Origin: Streptomyces sp. NRRL WC-3605
GTDB lineage: Bacteria; Actinomycetota; Actinomycetes; Streptomycetales; Streptomycetaceae
Direction of reading: 5' to 3'
NCBI RefSeq assembly: GCF_001509795.1
Contig: NZ_LLZN01000046.1
Location: forward strand, 1 to 64,000
DNA length: 64,000 nt
Shown piece after piece: positions 32,214-43,093 of this stretch. A program made the position numbers and the translations under genes. Position 1 is the stretch's first letter. The number at the start of each line of letters is the position of its first letter. The notes under the pieces were generated by a model, which ran no database searches, was not told the DNA's origin, and saw only the letters and a list, made by a program, of their open reading frames with translations.

Positions 32214-32239
32214 AGTGACCGACGCAGCTTGACGCGTAG

Positions 32240-32405
32240 GTCGGCGGAGCGGCTTTGGGCTGGAGCTGCTTTGGGGCGAGTGATCATGGCCCCTTAAGCT
32301 TCCGGCGAGTCGGGCAGTCTGTGGACCTGCCCGTTAAAGCACGACGTTGGGGCCATGATCTTAGAGGCTCGCCCCAAAGTGGCTGCCTAAAGCCGTGGAG
32401 CCGAC
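32240..32405. repeat. 166-bp long imperfect palindrome (MITE-like or structured element)
   Basis: Nested arms pair outside-in: GTCGGC/GCCGAC (32240/32400), GGCTTT/AAAGCC (32251/32389), CTTTGGGGCGAG/CTCGCCCCAAAG (32269-32280/32368-32379), GATCATGGCCCC/GGGGCCATGATC (32282-32293/32349-32360), and at the centre CGGGCAG/CTGCCCG (32311/32327). No ORF. No obvious target duplication was seen, so it may be a transposon-derived MITE, a conjugation or replication site, or a transcript-ending structure. Confidence 0.75.
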
Positions 32406-32567
32406 CGCCCCAGCCACAGAGGGTGTCTCCTACCTTCTGCCCGCAGCCGCCGAGCGCGCCGCCGGGCGCGGCCAGCCGGGGCGAAGACAGGAGGCAGGCC
32501 GCGCCGCAGAGGCGGCGCGCGCCCGCGCCGTGCGCGGGCCGAGGCTGACGATCAGTGGTGCGAACTG

Positions 32568-33062
32568 ATGATCCACACGGCGACTCCGGAAGTCGGGAAG
32601 CAGTGGACCGACACAGGAGAGATCCACGAGGAGCGCGACCTCAAGGGCCGGGCCGAGGGGGACACGCGTACCGTGCCGGGTCATCCCGCGCTGACTCGAA
32701 TTCTGCGGCAGCACATCGAGGACGAGGGACTCAAGCCGGGTGATCTCCTGTTCCAGGGGGAGAACGGCGGCATCCTGGCGGGTTCCGTCATTCGCCGGGC
32801 CTGGCGGAGTGCTCGCAGGGCGACACTGCCTCCCCACGTCTTCGAGTCGCCGACCGGTAAGCGCGTGTACGACAACCGGCACACTCGCCTGACCAAGTGG
32901 CTCAACGACGGGGTTCCGCCCGCTCAGGTGGCCGAGTGGGCCGGGAACAGCGTGCCTGTGCTGCTCGCCACCTACGCACGATGCGTCGAAGGGCAGCTTC
33001 CGGACCTGAAGAGGCGGCTCGAAGCCGCAGGGGATCTGCCCGACCTGCCCGGCGCCGACTGA
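32568..33062 (+). pseudogene. C-terminal remnant of a tRNA-targeting tyrosine integrase (right copy)
   Basis: The 164 residues begin in what is normally mid-protein: PEVGKQWTDTGEIHEERDLK, then PGDLLFQGENGGILAGS, PHVFESPTG, VYDNRHTRLTKWLNDGVPPA and VAEWAGNSVPVLLATYARC with the catalytic Tyr, ending DLPDLPGAD. Related complete integrases are roughly 400 residues, so the core-binding N-terminal half is missing, and a GC-rich hairpin-filled region replaces it. It lies 182 bp from tRNA-Arg, the normal place for an integrase next to its attachment site. Confidence 0.85.
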
Positions 33063-33201
33063 GCCGTCCGCCGGCGTAGGACTTCGACACGTATTCGACA
33101 CAGCGACCCGCAGAAACCCGGTGACAGCCGGACAGCCCCGGAGTCTCCCCATGATCGGCAGGGGAGTGCCCGGGGCTTCGTCATGTCGGGCTGTACCTGC
33201 T

Positions 33202-33290
33202 CTGAACAGCAAAAACGCCCTCCCGAGGGAGGGCGGAGACTGGGCGCCCCCGGCAGGACTCGAACCTGCGGCCAAGCGCTTAGAAGGCGC
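33202..33290. repeat. Right 89-bp attachment repeat
   Basis: Identical to 21494-21582. It spans the terminator and the tRNA-Arg sequence from the 3' end through the anticodon stem. Together the two copies bracket 11,708 bp per repeat unit. Confidence 0.9.
33211..33235 (-). terminator. Rho-independent terminator of tRNA-Arg
   Basis: CGCCCTCCC-GA-GGGAGGGCG (33216-33235) followed on the minus strand by TTTTT (33211-33215), starting 10 nt after the tRNA 3' end. Confidence 0.9.
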
Positions 33291-33317
33291 CTGCTCTATC
33301 CACTGAGCTACGGGGGC
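33245..33317 (-). tRNA. tRNA-Arg (anticodon UCU)
   Basis: On the minus strand the cloverleaf folds fully: acceptor GCCCCCG/CGGGGGC, D-stem GCTC/GAGC, anticodon stem GGCGC/GCGCT with loop CTTCTAA (anticodon TCT), T-stem GCAGG/CCTGC with TTCGAGT, discriminator G. CCA is not encoded. It reads the rare AGA/AGG codons. It is the integration target of the island to its left, whose insertion keeps this copy intact. Confidence 0.95.
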
Positions 33318-33641
33318 CGGTTGTGGTGGCCTCGTTCGTGGTGCCCGGGTGTGGGCCGTTCCGTGACGTTGCCGGGGACAAGGATAGGGCTCCCGCATCC
33401 GTGTCCCTGTCGCTTCGCCTCCGTGGCTCGATGTGGAGGTTCGGTGAAGCGGTCCTGATAATCGCAGGCAGGTACGAATCGTGCACTGCTTTTGGCCTCT
33501 CGCGCACCGGGTGTTGTGCACTCGTTATGCCTGGACTATGCCTCTGTCCCGGTCGTCCCTTCCGTCCCTTGTGTCCTATCGGCACGCAGACATGGCCATA
33601 TGCTTCAGAAATCCCCTAAAATTGGGCATTCTTCGCATGTG
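33318..33641. other. Intergenic region between tRNA-Arg and dynA
   Basis: About 320 bp. It should contain the divergent promoters for the tRNA (minus) and dynA (plus). The part 33470-33600 is less GC-rich. No gene or clear repeat seen. Confidence 0.45.
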
Positions 33642-35246
33642 GTGACCTTGGACGTACGGCCTCAGTTGCTCGACGCACTTTCCGCCCTGCGCGACCGTGT
33701 CGCGGCCGCACGCTTCCCGCTGCCCCTGGCAGGGGCGCCACGCGCGCGTGCCAACCGTGACGAACTGCTCGCCCAGCTCGACGACTATCTGGTGCCCCGC
33801 CTCAAAGAGCCCGAAGCGCCGCTCCTGGCCGTGGTGGGCGGGTCCACCGGCGCCGGCAAGTCGACACTCGTCAACTCCCTCGTGGGCCGGCGCGTGACCG
33901 AAGCGGGGGTGTTGCGACCGACGACACGCACCCCGGTGCTGGTCTGCCATCCGGAGGACCATCACTGGTTCAGCGGAATGCGTGTCCTACCCGACCTCAC
34001 GCGCGTGTGGGCCCCCGAACAGGATCCGGCCGAGGAGCTGATGCCGCCCGGTGAGGAGGCCGAGCGCGTCCTGCGGATCGAGACCGCGGACACGCTCCCG
34101 GCCGGCCTCGCCCTCCTCGACGCGCCCGACATCGACTCCCTGATCGCGGACAACCGCGCCCTGGCCGCCGAGCTCATCTGCGCGGCCGACATCTGGATCA
34201 TGGTGACGACGGCCGCCCGGTACGCCGACGCCGTGCCGTGGCACCTGCTGCGCACGGCCAAGGAGTACGACGCCACCCTCGTGACCGTCCTGGACCGAGT
34301 CCCCCACCAGGTCGTCTCCGAGGTGTCCCGGCAGTACGGCGCCCTGCTCACCAAGGCCGGACTGGGCGAGGTGCCGCGCTTCACCGTCCCGGAACTGCCC
34401 GAGTCGGCGTGGGGCGGCGGACTGCTCCCGGCGACCGCCGTGGCATCGCTGCGCTCCTGGCTCACCCATCAGGTCCAGGACCCGGCGGCCAGGACGCACG
34501 CCATGGCCCGTACGGCCAACGGCCTGCTCGACTCCCTCAAGGCCCGCATGCCCGAGCTGGCCGGTGCCGCCGCCGCCCAGTACGCCGCCTCACTCCGGCT
34601 GACGGGCGCGGTCGACGCCGCGTACGACAGCGAGTACGCACGCGTGCGTGGCCGGCTCCAGGCCGGTGCCGTGCTCGCCGGCGACGCCCTGAAGCGGTGG
34701 CGGGCCTTCCCCCTCGACTGCACCGCGGGGGAACTCCTCGACTCGCTGGTCGAGAGCCTCAGCACCCTGCTGTTGTGCGCCGTCACCGCCGCCGACGAGC
34801 GCGTCGACGACGCCTGGCGGCGTGAACCGGCGGCTGCCACGCCCGAGCTGACGGTCCGGGACCCCCGGCCCGAGAGCGTGGAGCACCGCATCGGCGTGGC
34901 GGTACGGCGATGGCGCCGGGAGCTGGAGGAGTACGCCGAGGACGAGGTCGCCGAGCTCGACCGCAGCGTCGCCCCGGACCCCGAGGTCGTCACGGCGCTC
35001 GTCGCCACGGCACTGCTCGGCGGGCGGCGGGCACGCTCCGCCGGGGAGGGGCTCGCCGAGCGGATCGGGGCCCACGGGGCGCTGCGGCTCCGCGACCGTG
35101 CCGGACGGCTGCTCAACGAGCACCTGGACCGGGTCATGCTCAGCGAACGTGAGCGCCGGCTCGCCCCCCTCGACGCCCTGGAGGTCCATCCCGACCCCCA
35201 GGCCGAACTCATCGCCGCGTTGTCCGTACTGCAGAAGGAGAGGTGA
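33642..35246 (+). CDS. dynA: Dynamin-like GTPase DynA
   Basis: A 534-residue protein whose GTP-binding P-loop is [10 protein letters not shown] at residues 66-75. Switch II lies in [14 protein letters not shown], and the base-recognition region VTVLDRVP (TVLD) is an atypical N/TKxD. A long helical stalk follows. No transmembrane segment. With the larger membrane-bearing GTPase downstream this matches the Streptomyces DynA/DynB pair that stabilises FtsZ rings during sporulation septation (established for S. venezuelae). The GTG at 33642 is chosen; ATG 33600 in frame is an alternative. Coupled to dynB (3-bp gap). Confidence 0.78.
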   Translation: MTLDVRPQLLDALSALRDRVAAARFPLPLAGAPRARANRDELLAQLDDYLVPRLKEPEAPLLAVVGGSTGAGKSTLVNSLVGRRVTEAGVLRPTTRTPVLVCHPEDHHWFSGMRVLPDLTRVWAPEQDPAEELMPPGEEAERVLRIETADTLPAGLALLDAPDIDSLIADNRALAAELICAADIWIMVTTAARYADAVPWHLLRTAKEYDATLVTVLDRVPHQVVSEVSRQYGALLTKAGLGEVPRFTVPELPESAWGGGLLPATAVASLRSWLTHQVQDPAARTHAMARTANGLLDSLKARMPELAGAAAAQYAASLRLTGAVDAAYDSEYARVRGRLQAGAVLAGDALKRWRAFPLDCTAGELLDSLVESLSTLLLCAVTAADERVDDAWRREPAAATPELTVRDPRPESVEHRIGVAVRRWRRELEEYAEDEVAELDRSVAPDPEVVTALVATALLGGRRARSAGEGLAERIGAHGALRLRDRAGRLLNEHLDRVMLSERERRLAPLDALEVHPDPQAELIAALSVLQKER

Positions 35247-35249
35247 CCG

Positions 35250-37493
35250 GTGACTGCCGTCACTGACCAGGACCACACGGAACACGCCGATCAGCAGGAG
35301 GACGGCGGCCGCGGCGTCCCCGGAGACAGCGCCCGGCGCGGGGGCTCTCCGGCGGACGGCCTCCCGGCGGGAGGTGTGCGCGCGGTGGACCAGCCCGGTG
35401 CGGACGACGCCGTCGGCCACGAGACGGAGCGGCGCAAGCTCTGGAGGAAGCCCCCGAAGCGGGAGGTCCCGGCGGGCGGCGGGCCCGCCGACGACGGCCA
35501 CACGCGTGTGGCGGCCGACAGCGATCCCGCGCGCGGGACCGCCGCCGAGGCACGGAGTCGTACCGCCGCCGACACGCCGGCGCCCGACGACGCCTCCGGC
35601 CACCCCGTCGGCGTACCCGAGCCGGGAGGTCGGCAGGAGGCGGAGACGAGGCCCGCGCGGGGCGGTGGGGAAGCGGGGGAGGGCGGCGGCCCGTCCCGTC
35701 GTACCGCCGCCGGTGGCGGATCCTCTTCGGCGCCCGCGCCGGCCGACGGCTCCTCGGCCGACACGTCCTCCGGTGGTACGGAGTCCTCGACGCCCTGGGA
35801 CGACGGGCTGATCGCGCGGCGTGTGAACGAGACGACCGCCGCGGAGCAGACCGCGATCGTGGAGCCCCGCGTGTCCGTGGCGCCGCACGCCGTGACGCCG
35901 CTCGCCTACGACGGCCCGCTGCGCTCCCGGCTCGACGCGCTGCGCGAACTCGTCGGTCTGTCGCGTACGCGGCTCGACCACCGGACGCTGTCCGAGGCCG
36001 GACGGGTCCTCGACGAGGCGGCCGCCCGGCGCAGGCTGTCCGGGCAGCACACGGTCGTCGCCATCGCGGGCGCCACCGGCAGCGGCAAGTCCCAGCTGTT
36101 CAACGCCCTCGCCGGCGTCACGATCTCCGAGACCGGCGTACGGCGGCCGACGACCGCCTCGCCGCTCGCCTGCAGCTGGAGCGACGGCGCGGCGGGGCTC
36201 ATCGACCGCCTCGGCATTCCGCCCCGGCTGCGCCGCCGGCCGGCGCAGAACGCGGCGGCGGACGGCCAGCTGCGCGGACTGGTGCTGGTGGACCTGCCGG
36301 ACCACGACTCGGCTGCCGTCCAGCACCGGGAGCAGGTCGACCGGGTGCTCGGACTCGTGGACGCGGTCATCTGGGTGGTCGACCCGGAGAAGTACGCGGA
36401 CGCGATCCTGCACGAGCGCTATCTGAGGCCCATGGCGGGACACGCCGAGATCATGTTCGTCGTCCTGAACCAGATCGACCGGCTGCCCGGGGAGGCGACC
36501 GACCAGGTCCTCGACGATCTGCGGCGGCTCCTCGACGAGGACGGCATCGCACTCGGCGAGCACGGCGAGCCGGGTGCCGTCGTCCTGGCGCTGTCCGCGC
36601 TGACCGGGGAGGGCGTCGGCGATCTGCGGGAGGCGCTCGGGCAGTTCGTGGCCGAACGCGGTGCCGCGGCGCGCCGGATCGCCGCCGACGTGGACTCCGC
36701 GGGGCTGCGGCTGCGGCCCGTGTACGCGGCGAGCCGGCGGACGGGGCTCAGCGAGGAGGCGCGGGACGAGTTCTCCGCCCGGCTCGCCGACGCCATCGGC
36801 GCGACCGCGGCGGGGGAAGCCGCCGAGCGGGCGTGGCTGCGCCACGCCAACCGTGCCTGCGGGACGCCCTGGCTGCGGCTGTGGCGGTGGTACCAGGACC
36901 GGGGCGAGTCGACGACCGGACGGCTGTCCCCCCGTGTGCAGGCGGACGAGGAGGCTACGGCGCGCCAGCGGGTCGAGCAGGCGGTGCGGACGGTGGCGGA
37001 GCAGGCCTCGGCCGGGCTGCCCACGCCGTGGGCGCAGGCGGTGCGGGAGGCCGCCGTACGCGGCGCCCAGGGACTGCCCGAGGCGCTGGACGACCTGGGG
37101 GCGCGGGCCGGACTGCCGCCCGGGCGGCCGCCGCGGCCGGGCTGGTGGCCGGCGGCCGTGCTGGTGCAGGCGTCGATGACGGTCCTCCAGGTCCTCGGCG
37201 GGCTCTGGCTGGGGGCGCAGATCATCGGCGTCATGGCGCCCAACCTGGGTGTGCCGGTGCTGCTGATGGTGGCCGGCATCATCGGCGGGCCGCTCGTCGA
37301 GTGGGGGTGCCGGATGGCGGCCCGAGGGCCCGCGCGGCGCTACGGCCAGGAGGCGGAACGGCGGCTGCGGGAGGCGGCGGCCGGGTGCGGGCGTGCCCGG
37401 GTGCTGGATCCGGTGGCGGCGGAGCTGCTGCGGTACCGGGAGGTCCGGGAGCAGTACGGGAGGGTGATGGGGGTGGGGTCACCGGCGAGGTGA
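35250..37493 (+). CDS. dynB: Dynamin-like GTPase DynB with C-terminal membrane segments
   Basis: A 747-residue protein from GTG 35250 (site GGAGAGG). The first about 190 residues are acidic, Gly/Ala/Pro-rich and probably disordered. The G domain follows: AGATGSGKSQLFN (about residue 274), LVLVDLPDHDSAAVQ, and LNQID for base recognition. Near residues 630-680 are two hydrophobic segments (AAVLVQASMTVLQVLGGLWL and a second one ending MVAGIIGG). DynB anchors DynA at the septal membrane. The long disordered N-terminus is much more variable than the G domain and could be partly non-native if an internal start is used. Confidence 0.8.
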   Translation: MTAVTDQDHTEHADQQEDGGRGVPGDSARRGGSPADGLPAGGVRAVDQPGADDAVGHETERRKLWRKPPKREVPAGGGPADDGHTRVAADSDPARGTAAEARSRTAADTPAPDDASGHPVGVPEPGGRQEAETRPARGGGEAGEGGGPSRRTAAGGGSSSAPAPADGSSADTSSGGTESSTPWDDGLIARRVNETTAAEQTAIVEPRVSVAPHAVTPLAYDGPLRSRLDALRELVGLSRTRLDHRTLSEAGRVLDEAAARRRLSGQHTVVAIAGATGSGKSQLFNALAGVTISETGVRRPTTASPLACSWSDGAAGLIDRLGIPPRLRRRPAQNAAADGQLRGLVLVDLPDHDSAAVQHREQVDRVLGLVDAVIWVVDPEKYADAILHERYLRPMAGHAEIMFVVLNQIDRLPGEATDQVLDDLRRLLDEDGIALGEHGEPGAVVLALSALTGEGVGDLREALGQFVAERGAAARRIAADVDSAGLRLRPVYAASRRTGLSEEARDEFSARLADAIGATAAGEAAERAWLRHANRACGTPWLRLWRWYQDRGESTTGRLSPRVQADEEATARQRVEQAVRTVAEQASAGLPTPWAQAVREAAVRGAQGLPEALDDLGARAGLPPGRPPRPGWWPAAVLVQASMTVLQVLGGLWLGAQIIGVMAPNLGVPVLLMVAGIIGGPLVEWGCRMAARGPARRYGQEAERRLREAAAGCGRARVLDPVAAELLRYREVREQYGRVMGVGSPAR

Positions 37494-37778
37494 CGCGGCT
37501 GAGCGGACCGATGGTGGCGTGAGGGTCACCCACACGAGTGCCGGAGATATCCACAGGTCCGGCCATGGTCCACAGGGCTCAGCGGGCTCGGCCCGACGGA
37601 GGCAGTCTGGCTCCGCGGCGATCGCGACGGACGAGTTCGGTCGCGATCGGCCGCGGCGCCGGCCGCGCACCCCGGATGTACGGGGCGCTGCGGCCGGCAG
37701 GCCGGACGCAGCCGTACGGGACGGGCCCGTACGCGTTTCGGCCCGGCGCACAGGGGCCGGGCCGGGGAGGGGTTCGAG

Positions 37779-38246
37779 ATGAACGAGACGATCATCTGCG
37801 CGGTGGGCAACGTGGCGACGCAGCCGGTGTACCGGGAGCTGCCGACGGGGCCGTCGGCGCGGTTCAGGCTGGCGGTGACCTCGCGGTACCTGGACCGCGC
37901 GAAGAACGAGTGGACCGACGGACACACCAACTTCTTCACGGTGTGGGCGAATCGGCAGCTCGCCACGAACGCGGCCGCGTCGCTGAACGTGGGGGACCCG
38001 GTCGTGGTGCAGGGCCGGCTGAAGGTGCGGTCGGACGTGCGCGACGGGCAGAGCTGGATGTCGGCGGACCTGGAGGCGACGGCGATCGGACACGATCTCG
38101 CGCGGGGCACCTCGGCGTTCCGGCGGGCGTCCAGGCCCGAGCCGGGCGCCGCCGCCGCGACCGCGCAGCCGGAACCGGAGTGGGAGACACCGCCGTCCGC
38201 GGTGCCGGAGAGTCAACAGGCGGAAGACACCGTCGCGGTGACGTGA
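37779..38246 (+). CDS. ssb: Single-stranded DNA-binding protein (SsbB type)
   Basis: A 155-residue protein with the OB-fold of SSB: NETIICAVGNVATQPVYREL, FRLAVTSRYLDRAKNEW, FFTVWANRQLATNAA and VVVQGRLKVRSD. The C-terminal tail lacks the acidic DDDIPF tip of the essential SSB that recruits replication partners, ending SQQAEDTVAVT. It is therefore the second, sporulation-associated type of Streptomyces SSB. The ATG at 37779 follows GGAGGGG. Position next to dynAB fits a role in spore chromosome handling. Confidence 0.88.
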   Translation: MNETIICAVGNVATQPVYRELPTGPSARFRLAVTSRYLDRAKNEWTDGHTNFFTVWANRQLATNAAASLNVGDPVVVQGRLKVRSDVRDGQSWMSADLEATAIGHDLARGTSAFRRASRPEPGAAAATAQPEPEWETPPSAVPESQQAEDTVAVT

Positions 38247-38507
38247 GGTCAGTCACAGGCCCGAGCTGACCGGACTGCGGCTTATCGGCGAATGCGCGCC
38301 GAACGACCCCGGTGGATTTGTCGATAAGCCCTGCCCGCAATGGATCTTGGCGATAACGATTACGAGTCGGATCGGCCGTCCGGAGGGATCCCGGGGAAGC
38401 GTGGTGCGCCGCGTACCTAGGATGCCGGGCATAGCTCACGGGGCTTCTGATTCTGCTGGTGGGACCGTACCCCCCACGTCAACGGGTCCTGCTCGAAGGG
38501 GAATTTA
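38247..38507. promoter_or_regulatory. Intergenic region with 9-bp inverted repeat
   Basis: GGCTTATCG (38279-38287) and CGATAAGCC (38322-38330) form a 9-bp inverted repeat with a 34-bp spacer, followed by GGCGATAACGATTACGAG. Suggestive of a regulator site or attenuator upstream of the surface-protein gene; regulator unknown. Confidence 0.4.
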
Positions 38508-39926
38508 GTGTTTGCTGCGTTCTCCGCGCTGTCGGTGCGCGGGCGAGGGGCGGCCCGTTTCGCCGCCACGACCCTGGTGTCCGGACTGGTCGCCGCCTCC
38601 GTCGCGGTCGGCGCCGGCACCGCCGCGGCCGACGGTGCGACGCTGAACCAGGGCGGGGCGATCGCCACCATAGGCGGCCTGAAGACGTACGGCGCCGCGG
38701 TCGTGCACACCGACACAGGGGACCAGCAGCTCTCGGCGGGCCTGTTCGAGATGTCCGTCGACGGCGGTGGCGCCCTCCAGACGTACTGCATCGACATCCA
38801 CAACCCCACGCAGCGCGACGCGAGATACCACGAGACCCCGTGGAGCAGCACCTCCTTGGGCGCCAACAAGGACGCGGGCAGGATCCGCTGGATCCTGCGG
38901 AACTCCTACCCGCAGGTGAACGATCTCGCCGCGCTGGCCGGCCGGGCCGGGGTGGACGGTGTCCTCACCCAGCAGGACGCGGCGGCCGGCACGCAGGTCG
39001 CCATCTGGCGCTACTCGGACGGCGTGGACGTCGAGGCCGTGGACCCGCAGGCCGAGCGGCTCGCGGACTATCTGGAGGCGAACGCGCGGAACACGGCCGA
39101 ACCCCGCGCGTCCCTGACGCTCGACCCGCCCGCGGTCTCCGGTCACCCCGGTGAGCGGCTCGGCCCGGTGACGGTGCGCACGGACGCGGCCAGCGTGTCC
39201 GTGGCCCCGCCCGCGGACGCCGCGACCAGCGGTGTGCGGATCGTGGACCGGGACGGCCGGGCCGTCACCTCGGCCGTGGACGGCAGCCAGCTGTTCTTCG
39301 ACGTCCCCGCGGACGCCGCGGCCGGCCAGGCGGAGCTGACCGTGCAGGCCTCGACGACCGTGCCGGTCGGACGTGCCCTGGCCGCGGACAACCGCAGTCA
39401 GACGCAGATCCTCGCCGGTTCCAGCGAGTCGACCGTCTCGGCGACGGCGAGCGCGACCTGGGCGAAGACCGGAGCCATACCGGCGCTGTCCGCGGTGGAG
39501 AACTGCGACAAGGGCGGCGTGGACATCACCGCGTCCAACAAGGGCACCGAGGCGTTCACCTTCGAACTGCTCGGGATCGAGTACACCATCGCGGCCGGTG
39601 AGTCGCGCACGGTGACGGTCCCGCTGCAGGAGGACCAGGCGTACGACTTCACGATCCAGGGGCCGGGCGGCTTCCAGAAGCGGTTCGCGGGCGTGCTGGA
39701 CTGCATGACGCGGGCCGGCGAGGCCGACGCGGCGGGCAGCACCACCCAGACCCTGAGCGAGCCCAGCCCCGTCACGGTCGGCTCCCCGTCCGACGACACC
39801 AACCTCGCCGCGACCGGCGGCTCGGACATGACCCCGCTGATCGCGGGCCTCGCGATCGGCCTGGTCGTGATCGGCGGCGCGGTGCTCGTCATCATCCGCA
39901 AGCGGGAAGCCCGGACGCAGGGCTGA
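38508..39926 (+). CDS. Thioester-domain LAxTG surface protein (sortase E substrate)
   Basis: A 472-residue protein from GTG 38508. Signal peptide (TLVSGLVAASVAVGAG, cleavage near AAA-DG). The N-terminal thioester domain has Cys94 in QTYCIDIH and Gln163 in the TQxA motif GTQVAIWRYSDG, the pair that forms an internal Cys-Gln thioester for covalent attachment. A stalk of beta-sandwich repeats follows. At the end LAATG (433-437), a hydrophobic helix (PLIAGLAIGLVVIGGAVLVI) and RKREARTQG form a class E sorting signal. It is cell-wall-linked, probably on aerial hyphae or spores. Followed by a terminator. Confidence 0.88.
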   Translation: MFAAFSALSVRGRGAARFAATTLVSGLVAASVAVGAGTAAADGATLNQGGAIATIGGLKTYGAAVVHTDTGDQQLSAGLFEMSVDGGGALQTYCIDIHNPTQRDARYHETPWSSTSLGANKDAGRIRWILRNSYPQVNDLAALAGRAGVDGVLTQQDAAAGTQVAIWRYSDGVDVEAVDPQAERLADYLEANARNTAEPRASLTLDPPAVSGHPGERLGPVTVRTDAASVSVAPPADAATSGVRIVDRDGRAVTSAVDGSQLFFDVPADAAAGQAELTVQASTTVPVGRALAADNRSQTQILAGSSESTVSATASATWAKTGAIPALSAVENCDKGGVDITASNKGTEAFTFELLGIEYTIAAGESRTVTVPLQEDQAYDFTIQGPGGFQKRFAGVLDCMTRAGEADAAGSTTQTLSEPSPVTVGSPSDDTNLAATGGSDMTPLIAGLAIGLVVIGGAVLVIIRKREARTQG

Positions 39927-39934
39927 GCCCGGGT

Positions 39935-39968
39935 GCCGGCCTGCGCCCCCAGGGGAACGCAGGCCGGC
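39935..39968 (+). terminator. Hairpin terminator after the LAxTG gene
   Basis: GCCGGCCTGCG (39935-39945) pairs perfectly with CGCAGGCCGGC (39958-39968); 12-nt loop, 9 bp after the stop. Confidence 0.75.
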
Positions 39969-40304
39969 GGACCGCCGGGCCCAGGTGGACGGGCCCTTCC
40001 GAGGACGGATGCGGCGGGTGGCCACCCCGTAGTCACAGTCACAGCGCGTCCTCAGCACACTCCAGAGGCCCCGTACACCTCACGCAGCGTGTTCTGGTCA
40101 TGCGTGTTCTGGTCATGATCCCCCGGAGTCGACGGGCGTCCTACGCGGCGTGAGCGTCCGCTGTGACGGTGGGGTCGCCTGGGGCGATGGGAAATCCCCA
40201 GGTCAGCGGCGCCCCGGTATACGCGTTTCCGCACAGGGGTGGCGGTGCGGCAAGATGGGGTGTATCTGCCCACTGCCTGATTTCAAGCTGCCGGACGGTT
40301 TCTC
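39969..40304. other. Intergenic region upstream of ettA with a 15-bp tandem repeat
   Basis: About 335 bp without a gene. GCGTGTTCTGGTCAT occurs twice in tandem (40087-40101 and 40102-40116). The ettA promoter should lie in 40150-40300; no box was assigned. Confidence 0.45.
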
Positions 40305-41969
<1,665 letters not shown>

Positions 41970-41975
41970 TCGATC

Positions 41976-42404
41976 TTGCGGCACCTCTACCGCTGCCCGC
42001 TGCGCTGGGCGGACATGGACGCGTACGGCCACGTCAACAACGTGGTGTTCCTCCGCTATCTGGAGGAGGCCCGTATCGACTTCCTGTTCCGCCCGGAGAA
42101 GGACTTCAAGCAGGGGTCCGTGGTGGCGCGCCACGAGATCGACTACAAGCGGCAGCTCGTCCACCGGCACACCCCGGTGGACATCGAGCTGTGGGTCACG
42201 GAGATCCGGGCCGCGTCCTTCACCCTCACCTACGAGGTGAAGGACGGGGACGTGGTCTACGTCCGGGCGTCGACGGTGATCGTGCCGTTCGACTTCGAGG
42301 CGCAGCGGCCGCGCCGGATCACCGCGGAGGAGCGGGAGTTCCTCCAGGAGTACACGGACGACGGCCGGGAGAAGGCCGGCGAGGAGGAGGCCGTCGCCGC
42401 ATGA
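41976..42404 (+). CDS. Acyl-CoA thioesterase, 4-hydroxybenzoyl-CoA thioesterase type (hotdog fold)
   Basis: A 142-residue single hotdog domain with the active-site segment WADMDAYGHVNNVVFLRYLE (catalytic Asp) and later VARHEIDYKRQLVHRHTPVD. It hydrolyses acyl- or aroyl-CoA; substrate unknown. TTG start 6 bp after the ettA stop, and ATGA overlap with the next gene, so it probably belongs to the ettA transcript. Confidence 0.87.
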   Translation: MRHLYRCPLRWADMDAYGHVNNVVFLRYLEEARIDFLFRPEKDFKQGSVVARHEIDYKRQLVHRHTPVDIELWVTEIRAASFTLTYEVKDGDVVYVRASTVIVPFDFEAQRPRRITAEEREFLQEYTDDGREKAGEEEAVAA

Positions 42405-43093
42405 CGGTGCTCCAGCTCGCCGACGAGGGGGAGGCGGCGGATCTCGCGGCCTTCCTCTCCCGGCTGCTGCACTACGACCGCGGCGCCGCCGTCCGCCTCC
42501 AGGCGGCCGGTACGGCCCTCGCCGTGTTCGGGCGGCCGCCCTCCTTCGAGGTGCTGGCGATCCGCGCGGTGCGGCTGGCCAAGCCGTACGAGAACGGCCT
42601 GGACGTCACGCTGGACGTGACCGTCTCGGCCGGTGAACTGCTGGAGTGCGTCGACGAGTCGGCGGCGACGGCAGGCGTACCGGCGGCGGTCACCGGTCCG
42701 CCCTGGGCCGGGGTGCTGCCCCCGCGCGGCGGCTGGCGGCGCGAGCAGGGGCTGCCGGCGCCGGACGCGCTGCACGCCCTCGTCGGCGCGGCGGTCGCCG
42801 AGTTCCGCTCCCGCACCGGGGAGTTGCCGCCCGAGCGGCGCACCCGGGCCGAACTCGACCGCGTCGGGCGGGAGATCTGGTCCCGCACGGTCGGCGACAC
42901 CGGGCTGCCGGTGCGGGCCGTGCACGCCGCGCAGTCGCTGGGCTTCCTGCGCGGCCGCGCGGGCGCGTCGCAGACCGACCAGCGGGCGATCGGGCTCTTC
43001 TCGTCGGGCGCCTGGCTCCGGCTGCGCACACCCTTCGGATCGGTCGCCGTACGACGGGCGGGACTCGGGGCGCTGGACGTGAGCGTCCGCTGA
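42401..43093 (+). CDS. Conserved protein of unknown function
   Basis: A 230-residue protein coupled to the thioesterase gene by an ATGA overlap. It begins MTVLQLADEGEAADLAAFLS and has LAVFGRPPSFEVLAIRAVRL, WAGVLPPRGGWRREQGLP and LPVRAVHAAQSLGFLRGRAG, with an Arg-rich end. No signal peptide or catalytic motif. The stop codon lies inside an 18-bp sequence that is repeated 31 bp further on (43083-43100 and 43114-43131). I recognise it as a conserved Streptomyces gene of this neighbourhood without a known role. Confidence 0.75.
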   Translation: MTVLQLADEGEAADLAAFLSRLLHYDRGAAVRLQAAGTALAVFGRPPSFEVLAIRAVRLAKPYENGLDVTLDVTVSAGELLECVDESAATAGVPAAVTGPPWAGVLPPRGGWRREQGLPAPDALHALVGAAVAEFRSRTGELPPERRTRAELDRVGREIWSRTVGDTGLPVRAVHAAQSLGFLRGRAGASQTDQRAIGLFSSGAWLRLRTPFGSVAVRRAGLGALDVSVR

